Source of the DNA: Sphingobacterium thalpophilum
GTDB lineage: Bacteria; Bacteroidota; Bacteroidia; Sphingobacteriales; Sphingobacteriaceae
DNA: 64,000 bases
Direction of reading: 5' to 3'
Assembly (NCBI RefSeq): GCF_901482695.1
Contig: NZ_LR590484.1
Location: 3,782,001-3,846,000 of the forward strand
The notes under the pieces were generated by a model. That model did no database searches. It was not told the origin of the DNA and saw only the letters and a program-made list of their open reading frames with translations. The translations under genes and the position numbers were made by a program. Positions 18,120 through 27,146 of the stretch are shown piece by piece (the stretch's first letter is position 1; each line of letters begins with the position of its first letter).

Positions 18120-18869
18120 ATGAACTTAAGGTATATTCGTAATCAAATCCATGTAAATGATGAGGAGCAGCGACGTATTAAGGATTTTCCGATACTTATT
18201 GGCGGCTGCGGCATAGGTAGCTATATAGCAGAGTGTCTTTTACGCATGGGATTTGAGAACCTAACCATTATAGACGGAGACGTCGTGGAACTGACAAACC
18301 TAAACAGACAAAATTATAGACATGAAGATATCGGATTTAAGAAAGCAATCGCATTGAAACAACGTCTGACATCGATAAATCCGGATGCAAAAATAACTGC
18401 TTATACCGAATTTATAGACCGCAGTAACCTATATAGTCTTGATATTGGACACAAGTTGGCCATCAATGCACTGGACTTTTCATCGGATATTCCTTTTTTA
18501 TTTGATGAACATATGGCATATAAAAACATCCCCGTTGTGCATCCCTATAATTTAGGATGGGCAGGATTTCTAACGGTAATAACACCCGAAAGCCGTAATT
18601 TGAGGTCATTGGATAAGGCGCATCAGATCTTTGAAATGAATGTGGGAAAATTTATTGTGGACAATCTAAAGGACCAGGGGATTAATACTGAATGGCTGGA
18701 AGAGTTCCTCAGCGAATACGGTAAGATAGCGATGGACTCTCCACCGCCCCAACTGGCCTTGGGATTATATTTACTATCCGGAATGGTTTGTCATGTGGTA
18801 TTCAATATCGCCACAGGCAAACGTATAAAAACTTTTCCAGAGTCTTATTATTTAAGTATGTTTGATTAG
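18120..18869 (+). CDS. ThiF/E1-like adenylating enzyme
   Basis: This 249-residue protein from ATG 18120 (a TTG 36 bp upstream is possible) is a minimal E1-type adenylation domain. The nucleotide-binding loop GGCGIG is at residues 28-33, followed by IIDGDVVELTNLNRQ (the acidic residue plus NLNRQ arginine motif), and INALDFSSDIPFLFDE has the aspartate expected for Mg-ATP. CxxC zinc pairs are absent, as is an obvious catalytic-cysteine domain, so it resembles MccB- or TrkE-like activators more than ubiquitin E1. The family adenylates a C-terminal carboxylate. The next gene is a LuxI/FeeM-like acyltransferase 106 bp on, with a LuxR-type regulator facing it. The partner substrate is unknown. Confidence 0.8.
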   Translation: MNLRYIRNQIHVNDEEQRRIKDFPILIGGCGIGSYIAECLLRMGFENLTIIDGDVVELTNLNRQNYRHEDIGFKKAIALKQRLTSINPDAKITAYTEFIDRSNLYSLDIGHKLAINALDFSSDIPFLFDEHMAYKNIPVVHPYNLGWAGFLTVITPESRNLRSLDKAHQIFEMNVGKFIVDNLKDQGINTEWLEEFLSEYGKIAMDSPPPQLALGLYLLSGMVCHVVFNIATGKRIKTFPESYYLSMFD

Positions 18870-18975
18870 AATGGTTAAAAATAATGTGATAAATATACTA
18901 TTTTTGTATACCAATTAATGGAGGCGATCTAAACTAGTAAAATTATTTTTGTTAAGCATACCCAATGTTGATCCC

Positions 18976-19665
18976 ATGAACTGGACACCAGAGAATTATT
19001 ATTTTACGAAACTTCGTAAAGATGAACTGCCAGACCTTATTGATTTTTACTTAAGAGCCACTCAGGAGCACTATAAACTTTCGGCATATTCTGAGCAGGA
19101 TTATCAAACGGATTATGCATCGTTGATCGGCGAAGATCTGGTGTTTTTCGACCAATCAGAGTATTATGTTTTGCGGAGCAAGACGGACAATGGAATTTAT
19201 GCTTCGATCAGGATCACTTATTGGGATAAGGAAACGAATTTACCCATTCAAAAATTATTTGCGATAAAGACCGAAGACCTGTTGTTGCCCGATATTGAAA
19301 ATTTCTGGCACATCGGCCGGTTTGTGATTTCCGGCAGAATTGCGGGAAATCGGATTAATATTCTCAAAAAGATGCTTTTTGATGCCTTTTATGTTCCTTA
19401 CAGTTTGGAGGCTGGATTGATAATCGCCGAATGTGATCGAAAAGTAGTAAATACTTTACGGAAACTTGAGATAGAATCTTACCAGCTCGGCGATCCAATT
19501 ATCTATCTTTATTCTGAAACCTTGCCTATTTATATCCGTTCAGAATGGTTGGAGGTTTTCATACAGAAAAACAGATTGTCGCAATGGAGCGATGCAAATG
19601 AAAACGATATTCAAAAATTCATAAATATGGCAGAGGGGATACTCTGTTCAAAAAATAGCAGATAA
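18976..19665 (+). CDS. LuxI/FeeM-like N-acyltransferase (GNAT fold)
   Basis: The product has 229 residues from ATG 18976; TTG 18949 is an alternative. I assign the fold by pattern. ENFWHIGRFVISGRI at about residues 108-122 resembles the E-x-S/G-R-F/L-V strand of acyl-homoserine-lactone synthases and FeeM-type N-acyl amino acid synthases. CDRKVVNTLRKLEIESYQLGDPI with the following strand pair matches their C-terminal region. Such enzymes transfer a fatty acyl group from acyl-ACP to an amine. A -7 box TATTTTTG is at 18899-18906, so it may have its own promoter. It lies between ThiF and a LuxR-type regulator, as expected for a signal synthesis locus. Confidence in the family is moderate. Confidence 0.55.
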   Translation: MNWTPENYYFTKLRKDELPDLIDFYLRATQEHYKLSAYSEQDYQTDYASLIGEDLVFFDQSEYYVLRSKTDNGIYASIRITYWDKETNLPIQKLFAIKTEDLLLPDIENFWHIGRFVISGRIAGNRINILKKMLFDAFYVPYSLEAGLIIAECDRKVVNTLRKLEIESYQLGDPIIYLYSETLPIYIRSEWLEVFIQKNRLSQWSDANENDIQKFINMAEGILCSKNSR

Positions 19666-19675
19666 GCGCCATCGA

Positions 19676-20437
19676 TTAGAAAAGTGATAGTTCAATGGCT
19701 AAGGCTGTTGCTTCAGTGATACTTTTTACTTTTAACTTCGAAAAGATCTGTTTTTTATGGAATTTGACAGTATCAATAGAAACGTAGAGCCTATCTGCGA
19801 TTTGGTCCATCGTGAGTCCTTGCGCAGAAAACAGCAGGATATCTTTTTCCCGTGGTTTCAGTTTAATACGTGGGGTTTCAACCCATACATCATTTTCCAG
19901 ATCGTATTCAAACTGCCTTCCGTCCTCATCCGACTTAAATCTGATATTGCCTGCAGTGGGATGTGAGGATATAGAAACCAGACAGACAGCGATCCAGGGA
20001 TTAGAGCTGTCGTCTAAAAGCAAAGGTTTCAGTTTGTGATTGACGAGGAGAGGTTTGCTGCCGGGCTGTTCCAGATGGAAGTCGTAAGATATCGAGTACT
20101 TTAAGCGGTCGTCAGCTTTAAGTTTGCCATAGAAATCAAAGCCGACATCGTTAATTTTCTTCAATAAGTGCAAATCACTTTCCGGCACATTATTTACGTA
20201 ATGGCGATAGCCCTCCTTCATAACTTCCGCTGGAGAACTTCCACAGAGAAAGATGGGGTTGTCAGAAACGAATAAAAAGCTCTTTTTTGAATAATCAATG
20301 AGGTAGATGCTCTGATAGGTTAGTTTGCTTAGAGATTTTGCAAAATTGATAAAGGCTTCCACTATTTCGTAGTCATCTTTGGTAAAGTTGTCTTTAACAT
20401 GTATCGGCTTAAAAAAATCTTCTATTTTTATTTTCAT
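19676..20437 (-). CDS. LuxR-type regulator with PAS-like sensor domain
   Basis: The product has 253 residues from ATG 20437; an in-frame TTG at 20449 is less likely. The C-terminal 65 residues are a LuxR/NarL helix-turn-helix: LKPREKDILLFSAQGLTMDQ, IADRLYVSIDTVKFHKKQI, FSKLKVKSITEATALAI. The N-terminal part (about 30-170) has a PAS-like composition, with YQSIYLIDYSKKSFLFVSDN and a later FHLEQPGSKPLLVNHKLKPL. It does not show the receiver-domain aspartate. It is convergent with the acyltransferase (10 bp between stops), so it is a candidate receptor for that product, but this is inference. Confidence 0.82.
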   Translation of the reverse strand: MKIKIEDFFKPIHVKDNFTKDDYEIVEAFINFAKSLSKLTYQSIYLIDYSKKSFLFVSDNPIFLCGSSPAEVMKEGYRHYVNNVPESDLHLLKKINDVGFDFYGKLKADDRLKYSISYDFHLEQPGSKPLLVNHKLKPLLLDDSSNPWIAVCLVSISSHPTAGNIRFKSDEDGRQFEYDLENDVWVETPRIKLKPREKDILLFSAQGLTMDQIADRLYVSIDTVKFHKKQIFSKLKVKSITEATALAIELSLF

Positions 20438-20448
20438 AGCATCTTGCA

Positions 20449-20637
20449 ATGATCCTCTATTATCACTCCCGACCTCCAGAAGATTGTAAATATTTTAGTG
20501 TGCATGTTATCAAATCAACTGCCCGATGTCGCCTGATAACTAAAATTGACTTTTTTGATTCAGCTGATTTTGGAGATAAACTCTTATCGGAGCTGATGGC
20601 TTATGGCACGCTAAATGTCTATCGAACAGAAGAATAA
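20449..20637 (+). CDS. possible small protein of unknown function
   Basis: A 62-codon frame starts at ATG 20449, 11 bp from the start of the divergent LuxR gene. The translation, MILYYHSRPPEDCKYFSVHV then LITKIDFFDSADFGDKLLSE, is balanced in composition and looks protein-like, with two cysteines and an alternating strand-helix pattern. I do not recognise the family. It is directly followed by a perfect dyad at 20642-20657. It could equally be a chance frame. Confidence 0.35.
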   Translation: MILYYHSRPPEDCKYFSVHVIKSTARCRLITKIDFFDSADFGDKLLSELMAYGTLNVYRTEE

Positions 20638-21315
20638 CATGCTACACAAATGTGTAGAATAAATTTTCTTATGCAGGATATCGTATATTACTCTCTATCT
20701 TTGCAGTTTCAAAGCTGTTAAATTTATATAAATATAACCTATTGGATTTAAAATATCTAATGGTTTGGGCAACTTTTATCAAATTTACCAGTGATTTAAT
20801 AAATATAAACCTATTTCAAGAATGTGTATCCGAGTAATGACGTTTGCTTATGGATTAGATTGTAGTTCATAATCGATAGCGAAGTTATTCGTCCTGAACG
20901 CGATCGGGAACCAATATAGGTGATGATGCCGTATACTGTCCTATGGGTAAATCATGCAAAAGATAACTTTTAGAAGTTTACCTTTCAGGTGTCATCAGAT
21001 TATCTCCATCTTACATCCAAAAAACAAAAATTATGAGTGCCAGTCAAAGGGTCTATAGATGTCTTTATGTATATACATTTTATATTTTTTGTTTGATATT
21101 TGTTGATTTTTATACTACTATTGTAACGTAAATCTTTTTTATTCACTTAATTTGTTGTTCTCAAATAGTTTTAATTCTATTTATATGTATGTACAATTTA
21201 AAATAGGCTGAATCGTAATGTCTTGTTTTTATTGTCCGAGAATAAGGAATGACAAAGGTAAACAAAGTGCTGACTGGGCATACTCAGCAGTATATTAATA
21301 TCAAAACTAGACGTT
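20638..21315. other. 678-bp gene-free stretch before the GH92 genes
   Basis: A perfect dyad CTACACA-AA-TGTGTAG is at 20642-20657. A TATCTTTG box matching the Bacteroidota -7 element is at 20696-20703, without a clear -33. The remainder is AT-rich. I see no frame, tRNA or riboswitch pattern that I can support. It may hold the promoter of the first GH92 gene. Confidence 0.5.
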
Positions 21316-24300
21316 ATGAAGAAAGAATATTTTGCTGCTTTCGCTATCTTCCTATTGTATATCTTAGGGCAGTCCATTAACGCGCAGGAAAAAATCGTAT
21401 GGCAGATCGGCAATTCTGATGGTTCGAGCAGAGAATTCGCCTTAGCTCCAGGTGATTATAATAAATTCCTCCAACACGACTTTGGTTACGAAGATAACAG
21501 TTTTATCATAGGTCAATCCTCAGTATCAAGTGATCTTCCTTATGTACTGCCAGGGCCCGCCAATGGATGGGGGGGGACTGGCGGCACTTCGGGTCTGAGG
21601 ACACACTTTCTAAATTTATATTATGTGCTGAACAGTCACATACCAAATGGTTCATGGTCTTTTGAGGTCAAATTGGTCCATAGTGATCCTAAAAATAGGC
21701 CCACCTTGCAGATTATGGTTAACGGCAGGCCTTATAACTATGAGTTAGCAGATGAAAGTGCTCCGGTTGATCCGGTAGGCTCAGGTACTGGCGGTGCCAC
21801 TGTTCGGATTCCCATACCGGCGAACCTGATCTCTGGAGGATTTAATCAAATTACACTCACTGTAATAAAAGGAGGTTGGGTGCAATTTGATTCTTTTAGA
21901 TTATCAGGACCCAATGGGGTTAGACTGCTAACCGATTTCACTTCAACAGTGAAAGATGTGAAGCAGCTGGACTTTGAACTGTTTGATGGAAACACGCGCA
22001 CTCAATATATGCTGGTCGATCTGCTGAAATTGAAAGATGATCAGTGTGTAAGGGTATTACTGGATGGAAAGAAAATCTATGAAAAAACACTTGAAAAAGG
22101 CTTGTCACGGCTTGAAATACCCATGCCTTATACACCGAAGGCGGTGGACAGTGAATATCAGATATATGTTAACGAACAGCTGATAGATGCGGGTTCCTTG
22201 GTCCGGAGGCCAAAGCGATTAGGGGGAGTGGCGGATTATGTAAATACTATGATAGGTGCGGCGCATTCGAGGTGGATGCTGGCCCCCGGGCCGTGGATGC
22301 CATTTGGAATGGTGAAAATCAGTCCAGATAATCAGAATATAGGGTGGCAGGCGGGCTATGAACCGTCAATCGAATCTATCGGTACCTTTAGTCATATACA
22401 TGAATGGACGATGGCAGGCTTGGGTACTTTCCCGACCGCAGGACCATTAAAAACCCGTGTTGGCGATCAGTACAGTGCAACGGACGGCTATCGTTCTGCC
22501 ATCGATAAGACAAGCGAAAAAGCGCCTATTGGATATTATGAGGTTCATCTGCTTGATTACGATATTGATGCCGAACTGACGGCTGGCACACGATCTAGCT
22601 TCCAGAGGTATACGTATCGACAGTCGGATACGGGGCGCGTTATGGTCGATCTTAAGGTCAACGGGGAATATGACTATAAGCTAAAGGATCTGTCACTGAG
22701 AAAGGTATCCGATTATAAGATTGTCGGTCACAGTAAGCAGCTGTCTGAAAATGTGTGGTCCACTGATGCAAAGCAGGATTATGCTATCTATTTTGTTATG
22801 GAGTTTGATAAGCCGATAGTCAACTATGGAACTTGGCATAATGATAAGATAAGGAACAGATCCGACTTGGCGGCAGATAGTGCTAATTTTGCGGGAATGT
22901 ATGTAGAGTTTGATGTCAGAAAAGATAAAACTCTGCAGCTCCGGACCGGCATATCTTATGTAAGCATTGCCAATGCTGCAGAAAACTTGAAAACAGAGCT
23001 TTCGGATCCGTTTGGTTGGTCGTTTGAACGAGTGGCAGATAACCAGCGTCAGGTTTGGAACGAACTGTTAGGCCGACTCGAGATAAAAAGTACAGATTAT
23101 CTGGAGAAAGAAAAGTTCTATACGAATATGTATCGTACATTGGCCAGCCGAAATACCTTCAGCGATGTCAATGGGCAGTGGCGATCTTCCGACGAAGTCG
23201 TCAGAACATTAACCCGGTCGGACGATCTGGCTTTGGGCTGTGACGCCTTCTGGAACACTTTCTGGAATTTAAACCAATTCTGGAACTTAGTGACACCAGA
23301 ATGGTCGAGCAGGTGGGTACGTTCTCAGCTGGCGATGTATCAGGCTAACGGTTGGCTGGCAAAAGGACCCGCGGGCATGGAATATATTCCTGTAATGGTC
23401 GCCGAGCATGAGATACCGCTGATTGTAGGCGCCTATCAGATGGGAATCCGCGATTACGATGTCACAAAGGCATTTGAAGCCGTAAAGAAAATGCAGACGA
23501 CAAGGCCCCTGAAATTTGAGGGCGGCTTCGCTGGAAATCGCGATCTGGATGTATATTTAAAATATAAATATGTTCCTTACGATCTAGGAAGATTCTCCAA
23601 TTCGATGGAATACAGTTTTGATGATTGGACTGTGGGGCAATTTGCAAAATCTCTAGGAAAAAATGAGGATTATACGTATTTCAATGAAAGAGGTGGTTGG
23701 TGGAAGAACGCGATAGACAGTGAAAGCGGATATGCGCGGATGAAGGATGCTAAGGGGGAATGGTTTAAAGATTTTGATCCGTTTAAGTCTGGCGCAAATC
23801 ATCATTATGTAGAGGGGAATGCTTGGCAGCTGACCTTTTTTGTGCCTCAGGATATTCGGGAGCTGGCCAAAATAATTGGTGAAGAGGTCGTTCTAAAACG
23901 TTTGGAATGGGGATTTCAAGAGAGTGAAAAATGGCGATATAATGGGCCCAATGATCAGTACTGGGATTATCCTGTCGTTCAGGGAAACCAGCAATCCATG
24001 CATTTTGCCTATATCTTTAATTGGTTAAATAAGCCTTGGTTAACGCAGCGTTGGAGCCGCTCCATTTCAGAGCGATACTATGGTCAGGGAATTTCAAATG
24101 CATATCTAGGTGACGAAGATCAGGGTCAAATGAGCGCTTGGTATATCATGAATGCCATTGGACTGTTTCAGCTTGATGGTGGCACACGGATGAATCCCAT
24201 TTACGAAATCGGAAGCCCATTGTTTGAGGAGATAAAAATCAAATTAGGACAGAAATATGGACGGGGGGCGCAATTTACGATAAAAGCAAAAAATGCAAGC

Positions 24301-24447
24301 AAAAAAAATATGTACGTACAACGTGCCAGTTTAAATGGAAGACCACTGGATACATTTTACTTTGAGGCTTCGGAGCTCCTAAAAGGTGGAGAGCTCATCC
24401 TGGAAATGGGTGAAAAACCAAATATGCAGTGGGGGCTTTTGCGCTAA
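21316..24447 (+). CDS. GH92 family glycosidase with N-terminal galactose-binding-like domain
   Basis: This 1043-residue secreted protein (signal peptide ending SINAQ) has two parts. The first 300 residues (WQIGNSDGSSREFALAPGDY and later LRTHFLNLYYVLNSHIPNGS) resemble the non-catalytic domain of rhamnogalacturonan-lyase type. The GH92 part begins at about residue 310 with YVNTMIGAAHSRWMLAPGPW. GH92 enzymes are calcium-dependent exo-alpha-mannosidases acting with inversion. VEGNAWQLTFFVPQDI holds the glutamate of the conserved E-G/S-NAWQ segment. The segment usually read GNDDxGxMSAWY is here GDEDQGQMSAWY, so this member may differ in specificity. It is first of three GH92 genes, followed by a terminator. 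Confidence 0.88.
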   Translation: MKKEYFAAFAIFLLYILGQSINAQEKIVWQIGNSDGSSREFALAPGDYNKFLQHDFGYEDNSFIIGQSSVSSDLPYVLPGPANGWGGTGGTSGLRTHFLNLYYVLNSHIPNGSWSFEVKLVHSDPKNRPTLQIMVNGRPYNYELADESAPVDPVGSGTGGATVRIPIPANLISGGFNQITLTVIKGGWVQFDSFRLSGPNGVRLLTDFTSTVKDVKQLDFELFDGNTRTQYMLVDLLKLKDDQCVRVLLDGKKIYEKTLEKGLSRLEIPMPYTPKAVDSEYQIYVNEQLIDAGSLVRRPKRLGGVADYVNTMIGAAHSRWMLAPGPWMPFGMVKISPDNQNIGWQAGYEPSIESIGTFSHIHEWTMAGLGTFPTAGPLKTRVGDQYSATDGYRSAIDKTSEKAPIGYYEVHLLDYDIDAELTAGTRSSFQRYTYRQSDTGRVMVDLKVNGEYDYKLKDLSLRKVSDYKIVGHSKQLSENVWSTDAKQDYAIYFVMEFDKPIVNYGTWHNDKIRNRSDLAADSANFAGMYVEFDVRKDKTLQLRTGISYVSIANAAENLKTELSDPFGWSFERVADNQRQVWNELLGRLEIKSTDYLEKEKFYTNMYRTLASRNTFSDVNGQWRSSDEVVRTLTRSDDLALGCDAFWNTFWNLNQFWNLVTPEWSSRWVRSQLAMYQANGWLAKGPAGMEYIPVMVAEHEIPLIVGAYQMGIRDYDVTKAFEAVKKMQTTRPLKFEGGFAGNRDLDVYLKYKYVPYDLGRFSNSMEYSFDDWTVGQFAKSLGKNEDYTYFNERGGWWKNAIDSESGYARMKDAKGEWFKDFDPFKSGANHHYVEGNAWQLTFFVPQDIRELAKIIGEEVVLKRLEWGFQESEKWRYNGPNDQYWDYPVVQGNQQSMHFAYIFNWLNKPWLTQRWSRSISERYYGQGISNAYLGDEDQGQMSAWYIMNAIGLFQLDGGTRMNPIYEIGSPLFEEIKIKLGQKYGRGAQFTIKAKNASKKNMYVQRASLNGRPLDTFYFEASELLKGGELILEMGEKPNMQWGLLR

Positions 24448-24863
24448 GGCGTCGCAATTAGAAGAAAACTATACCACAGCCGATGATAGCACTCTTATAT
24501 AACTAAAATTAAGATGTTAAAGTTTGGTTAAACCCAGCTATTGCTGATAACAAATCGCTGCAAAAGGAGTTATAAATATAGTTTCATAAATAGGTTAATA
24601 ATTGGTTAGTTGAAAAACTCCTGAAGTTCCCCGCTTCAGGAGTTTTTTTTTGTCTGACGGCCATCATATTCGGTCCTGGCTTCTGCAAGTTTCATTTTGA
24701 TAGCTACCATTGTGTTGCTAAAACCTATTAACATTGTAAAATGATCGATATTACTCCTGCTGATAGTTGTATATTTTTGGTATTATCAGTAGTATTGTGA
24801 CCACACTAACATGCGCTGTCCGCTGATGAAGAATACGATTAGTAAGGCGCTTATCAAGATGAT
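24448..24863. other. 416-bp intergenic stretch between GH92 genes
   Basis: It contains a strong terminator at 24617-24651 and a Bacteroidota -7 box TATTTTTG at 24772-24779 with no matching -33. I see no gene. The second and third GH92 genes therefore seem to be transcribed separately from the first. Confidence 0.5.
24617..24651 (+). terminator. intrinsic terminator after the first GH92 gene
   Basis: The stem ACTCCTGAAG/CTTCAGGAGT has a 7-nt loop TTCCCCG and is followed by a run of eight T. It is 170 bp beyond the GH92 stop. Confidence 0.85.
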
Positions 24864-27122
24864 ATGATTAAGTTTTTTCGCTATATCCTTCTGGGATTAT
24901 TTATTTGGGATAATGTATCTGCCCAAAAACTTCCGACAGATTATGTCAATCCTTTTATTGGAACAACCAATTATGGCACGACGAATCCGGGAGCTCAAGT
25001 GCCTCATGGACTGATGAACGTATCGCCTTTTAATGTCATGGGGTCATCAATCAATGCTATTGACAAAGATGCACGATGGTGGTCCACACCATATGAGCAT
25101 AGTAATAGCTATTTTACCGGCTTTTCCCATGTAAATCTGAGTGGCGTAGGCTGTCCGGATATGGGAAGCTTGCTGTTGATGCCGACATCCGGAAGATTGG
25201 AAGTTGATTATCGCGAATATGGAAGTACATACGCTCAAGAAGTAGCTCATCCGGGCTATTATAGTAATGTATTAAAAAAATATGGTATCAAAACAGAAGT
25301 GACTTCGACAACTCGGGTGGGGGTGTCAAAATTCACATTTCCGAAAGGACAGGCCAATATTCTACTCAATCTAGGGGAAGGACTTACAAATGAGACAGGT
25401 GCTTCAGTCCGGTATGTCAGCGATACCGAGCTTGAAGGGTCCAAGCTGCTAGGTTCGTTCTGTTATACCAACAATCAAGCGGTCTATCCGATCTTTTTTG
25501 TGATGCGTGTCAACAAGAAACCTTCAAGGAAAGGTTACTGGAAGTATCAGCGCGCGGGGCAGAAATGGGAGAATGACTGGAACAAAGATGCGGGCAAATA
25601 CAAAATCTTTACGGAGTATTCAGACCAATTATCGGGCGATGACCTGGGCGCTTTTTTGAGCTTTGATCTTCAGGAAAACGAAACTGTGGAAGTGCAGCTT
25701 GCAGTTTCTTTTGTAAGTGTTGAAAATGCGCGCAAAAATCTAGAAGCGGAGCAAGCGGTGTTTGACTTTGAAAAAACGAGGTACCGGGCATCATCCTTAT
25801 GGGATGAACAGCTTTCGAGAATTTTAGTAGAAGGAGGTACCGACGATCAGAAAACTGTCTTTTACACTGCTCTTTATCACGCGATGATCCATCCGAACAT
25901 ATTACAGGATGTCAATGGCGAATATCCTGCCATGGAGAGTAGAAAGACACTCGTCACTGGGCGCAATCGATATACAGTATTCTCATTATGGGATACGTAT
26001 AGAAATGTACAGCCACTCATGTCGCTCGTGTATCCGGAGAAGCAAACGGGCATGATACGTTCCATGATTGATATTTATAAGGAAAATGGCTGGATGCCGA
26101 AATGGGAGCTGTACAGCCGGGAAAGCTATACGATGGACGGAGATCCCGCGGTTCCGGTGATCGTGGATGCCTGGATGAAAGGTATTCGGGATTTTGATAT
26201 CCACACAGCTTATGAAGCGTTTTTGAAGTCAGCTACGACTACGGATTCGAGCAACAGAATTCGTCCGGACAACGCTGATTATGTAAAGTACGGTTATGTG
26301 CCACTACGTGATTCGTTTGACAATTCCGTATCTCATGCTATTGAATACTATGTTGCGGATTGGAATCTGGCGCAGCTGGCTAAATCATTGGGGAAAAATA
26401 AAGATGCTCAGCTCTTTGGTAAGCGGGCACAGGGATACAGGCATTATTATTCTGCAGAATATGGTACATTCCGTCCTATCGTTGCAAATGGATCGTTTTT
26501 ATTTCCCTTTGACCCACTGATGGGAGCTAATTTCGAACCCAATCACGGTTTTCACGAAGGCAACGCATGGAATTATAGTTTTGCGATTCCTTTTGATATC
26601 CTGGGGCTTGTCAAATTAATGGGCGGAAAGAAAAAATTTGTTGATAAACTGCAGGCTACCTTCGATAAAGGCTTCTTTGACGTAACAAACGAGCCGGATA
26701 TGCTCTATCCACACGTATTTTCGGAAATAAAAGGGGAAGAGTGGCGCACACAGAAGTTGGTGAAACAGATACTTGACCAGCACTTCACGAATAGCCCAGG
26801 TGGTATTCCGGGGAATGATGACACAGGAACGATGTCGACTTGGGCATTAATGAATATGATGGGAATTTATCCTTTCTGTCCCGGTAGACCCGACTATACT
26901 GTGGTTACACCTGTATTTGATAAGGTTACCATACAGCTGGATAAACAGTTCTATCCTAATGGGGATAAAGTAGTCATCAGACGTAAAAAAGAAGACACAG
27001 GAGATTATATCAAGCGGATTCTAGTCGATGGAAAGTCCCTGAATGGTGTTAAGATCAGCCACGATGTACTTGTAAATAGTAAGGAAATTACCATTGTTAC
27101 CGGAGAGAGAAATGTTCATTAA
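24864..27122 (+). CDS. GH92 family alpha-mannosidase, secreted
   Basis: A 752-residue GH92 protein with a signal peptide (MIKFFRYILLGLFIWDNVSAQ). The catalytic unit starts directly with DYVNPFIGTTNYGTTNPGAQ, then VPHGLMNVSPFN. HEGNAWNYSFAIPFDI near residue 565 and GNDDTGTMSTWALMNMMGIY near 650 are the conserved active-site segments, both intact. The predicted reaction is removal of terminal alpha-linked mannose from N-glycans or fungal mannan with calcium. It shares a transcription unit with the next gene, 24 bp on. Confidence 0.92.
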   Translation: MIKFFRYILLGLFIWDNVSAQKLPTDYVNPFIGTTNYGTTNPGAQVPHGLMNVSPFNVMGSSINAIDKDARWWSTPYEHSNSYFTGFSHVNLSGVGCPDMGSLLLMPTSGRLEVDYREYGSTYAQEVAHPGYYSNVLKKYGIKTEVTSTTRVGVSKFTFPKGQANILLNLGEGLTNETGASVRYVSDTELEGSKLLGSFCYTNNQAVYPIFFVMRVNKKPSRKGYWKYQRAGQKWENDWNKDAGKYKIFTEYSDQLSGDDLGAFLSFDLQENETVEVQLAVSFVSVENARKNLEAEQAVFDFEKTRYRASSLWDEQLSRILVEGGTDDQKTVFYTALYHAMIHPNILQDVNGEYPAMESRKTLVTGRNRYTVFSLWDTYRNVQPLMSLVYPEKQTGMIRSMIDIYKENGWMPKWELYSRESYTMDGDPAVPVIVDAWMKGIRDFDIHTAYEAFLKSATTTDSSNRIRPDNADYVKYGYVPLRDSFDNSVSHAIEYYVADWNLAQLAKSLGKNKDAQLFGKRAQGYRHYYSAEYGTFRPIVANGSFLFPFDPLMGANFEPNHGFHEGNAWNYSFAIPFDILGLVKLMGGKKKFVDKLQATFDKGFFDVTNEPDMLYPHVFSEIKGEEWRTQKLVKQILDQHFTNSPGGIPGNDDTGTMSTWALMNMMGIYPFCPGRPDYTVVTPVFDKVTIQLDKQFYPNGDKVVIRRKKEDTGDYIKRILVDGKSLNGVKISHDVLVNSKEITIVTGERNVH

Positions 27123-27146
27123 AAATTAGAGTAAACCATTAATTAA

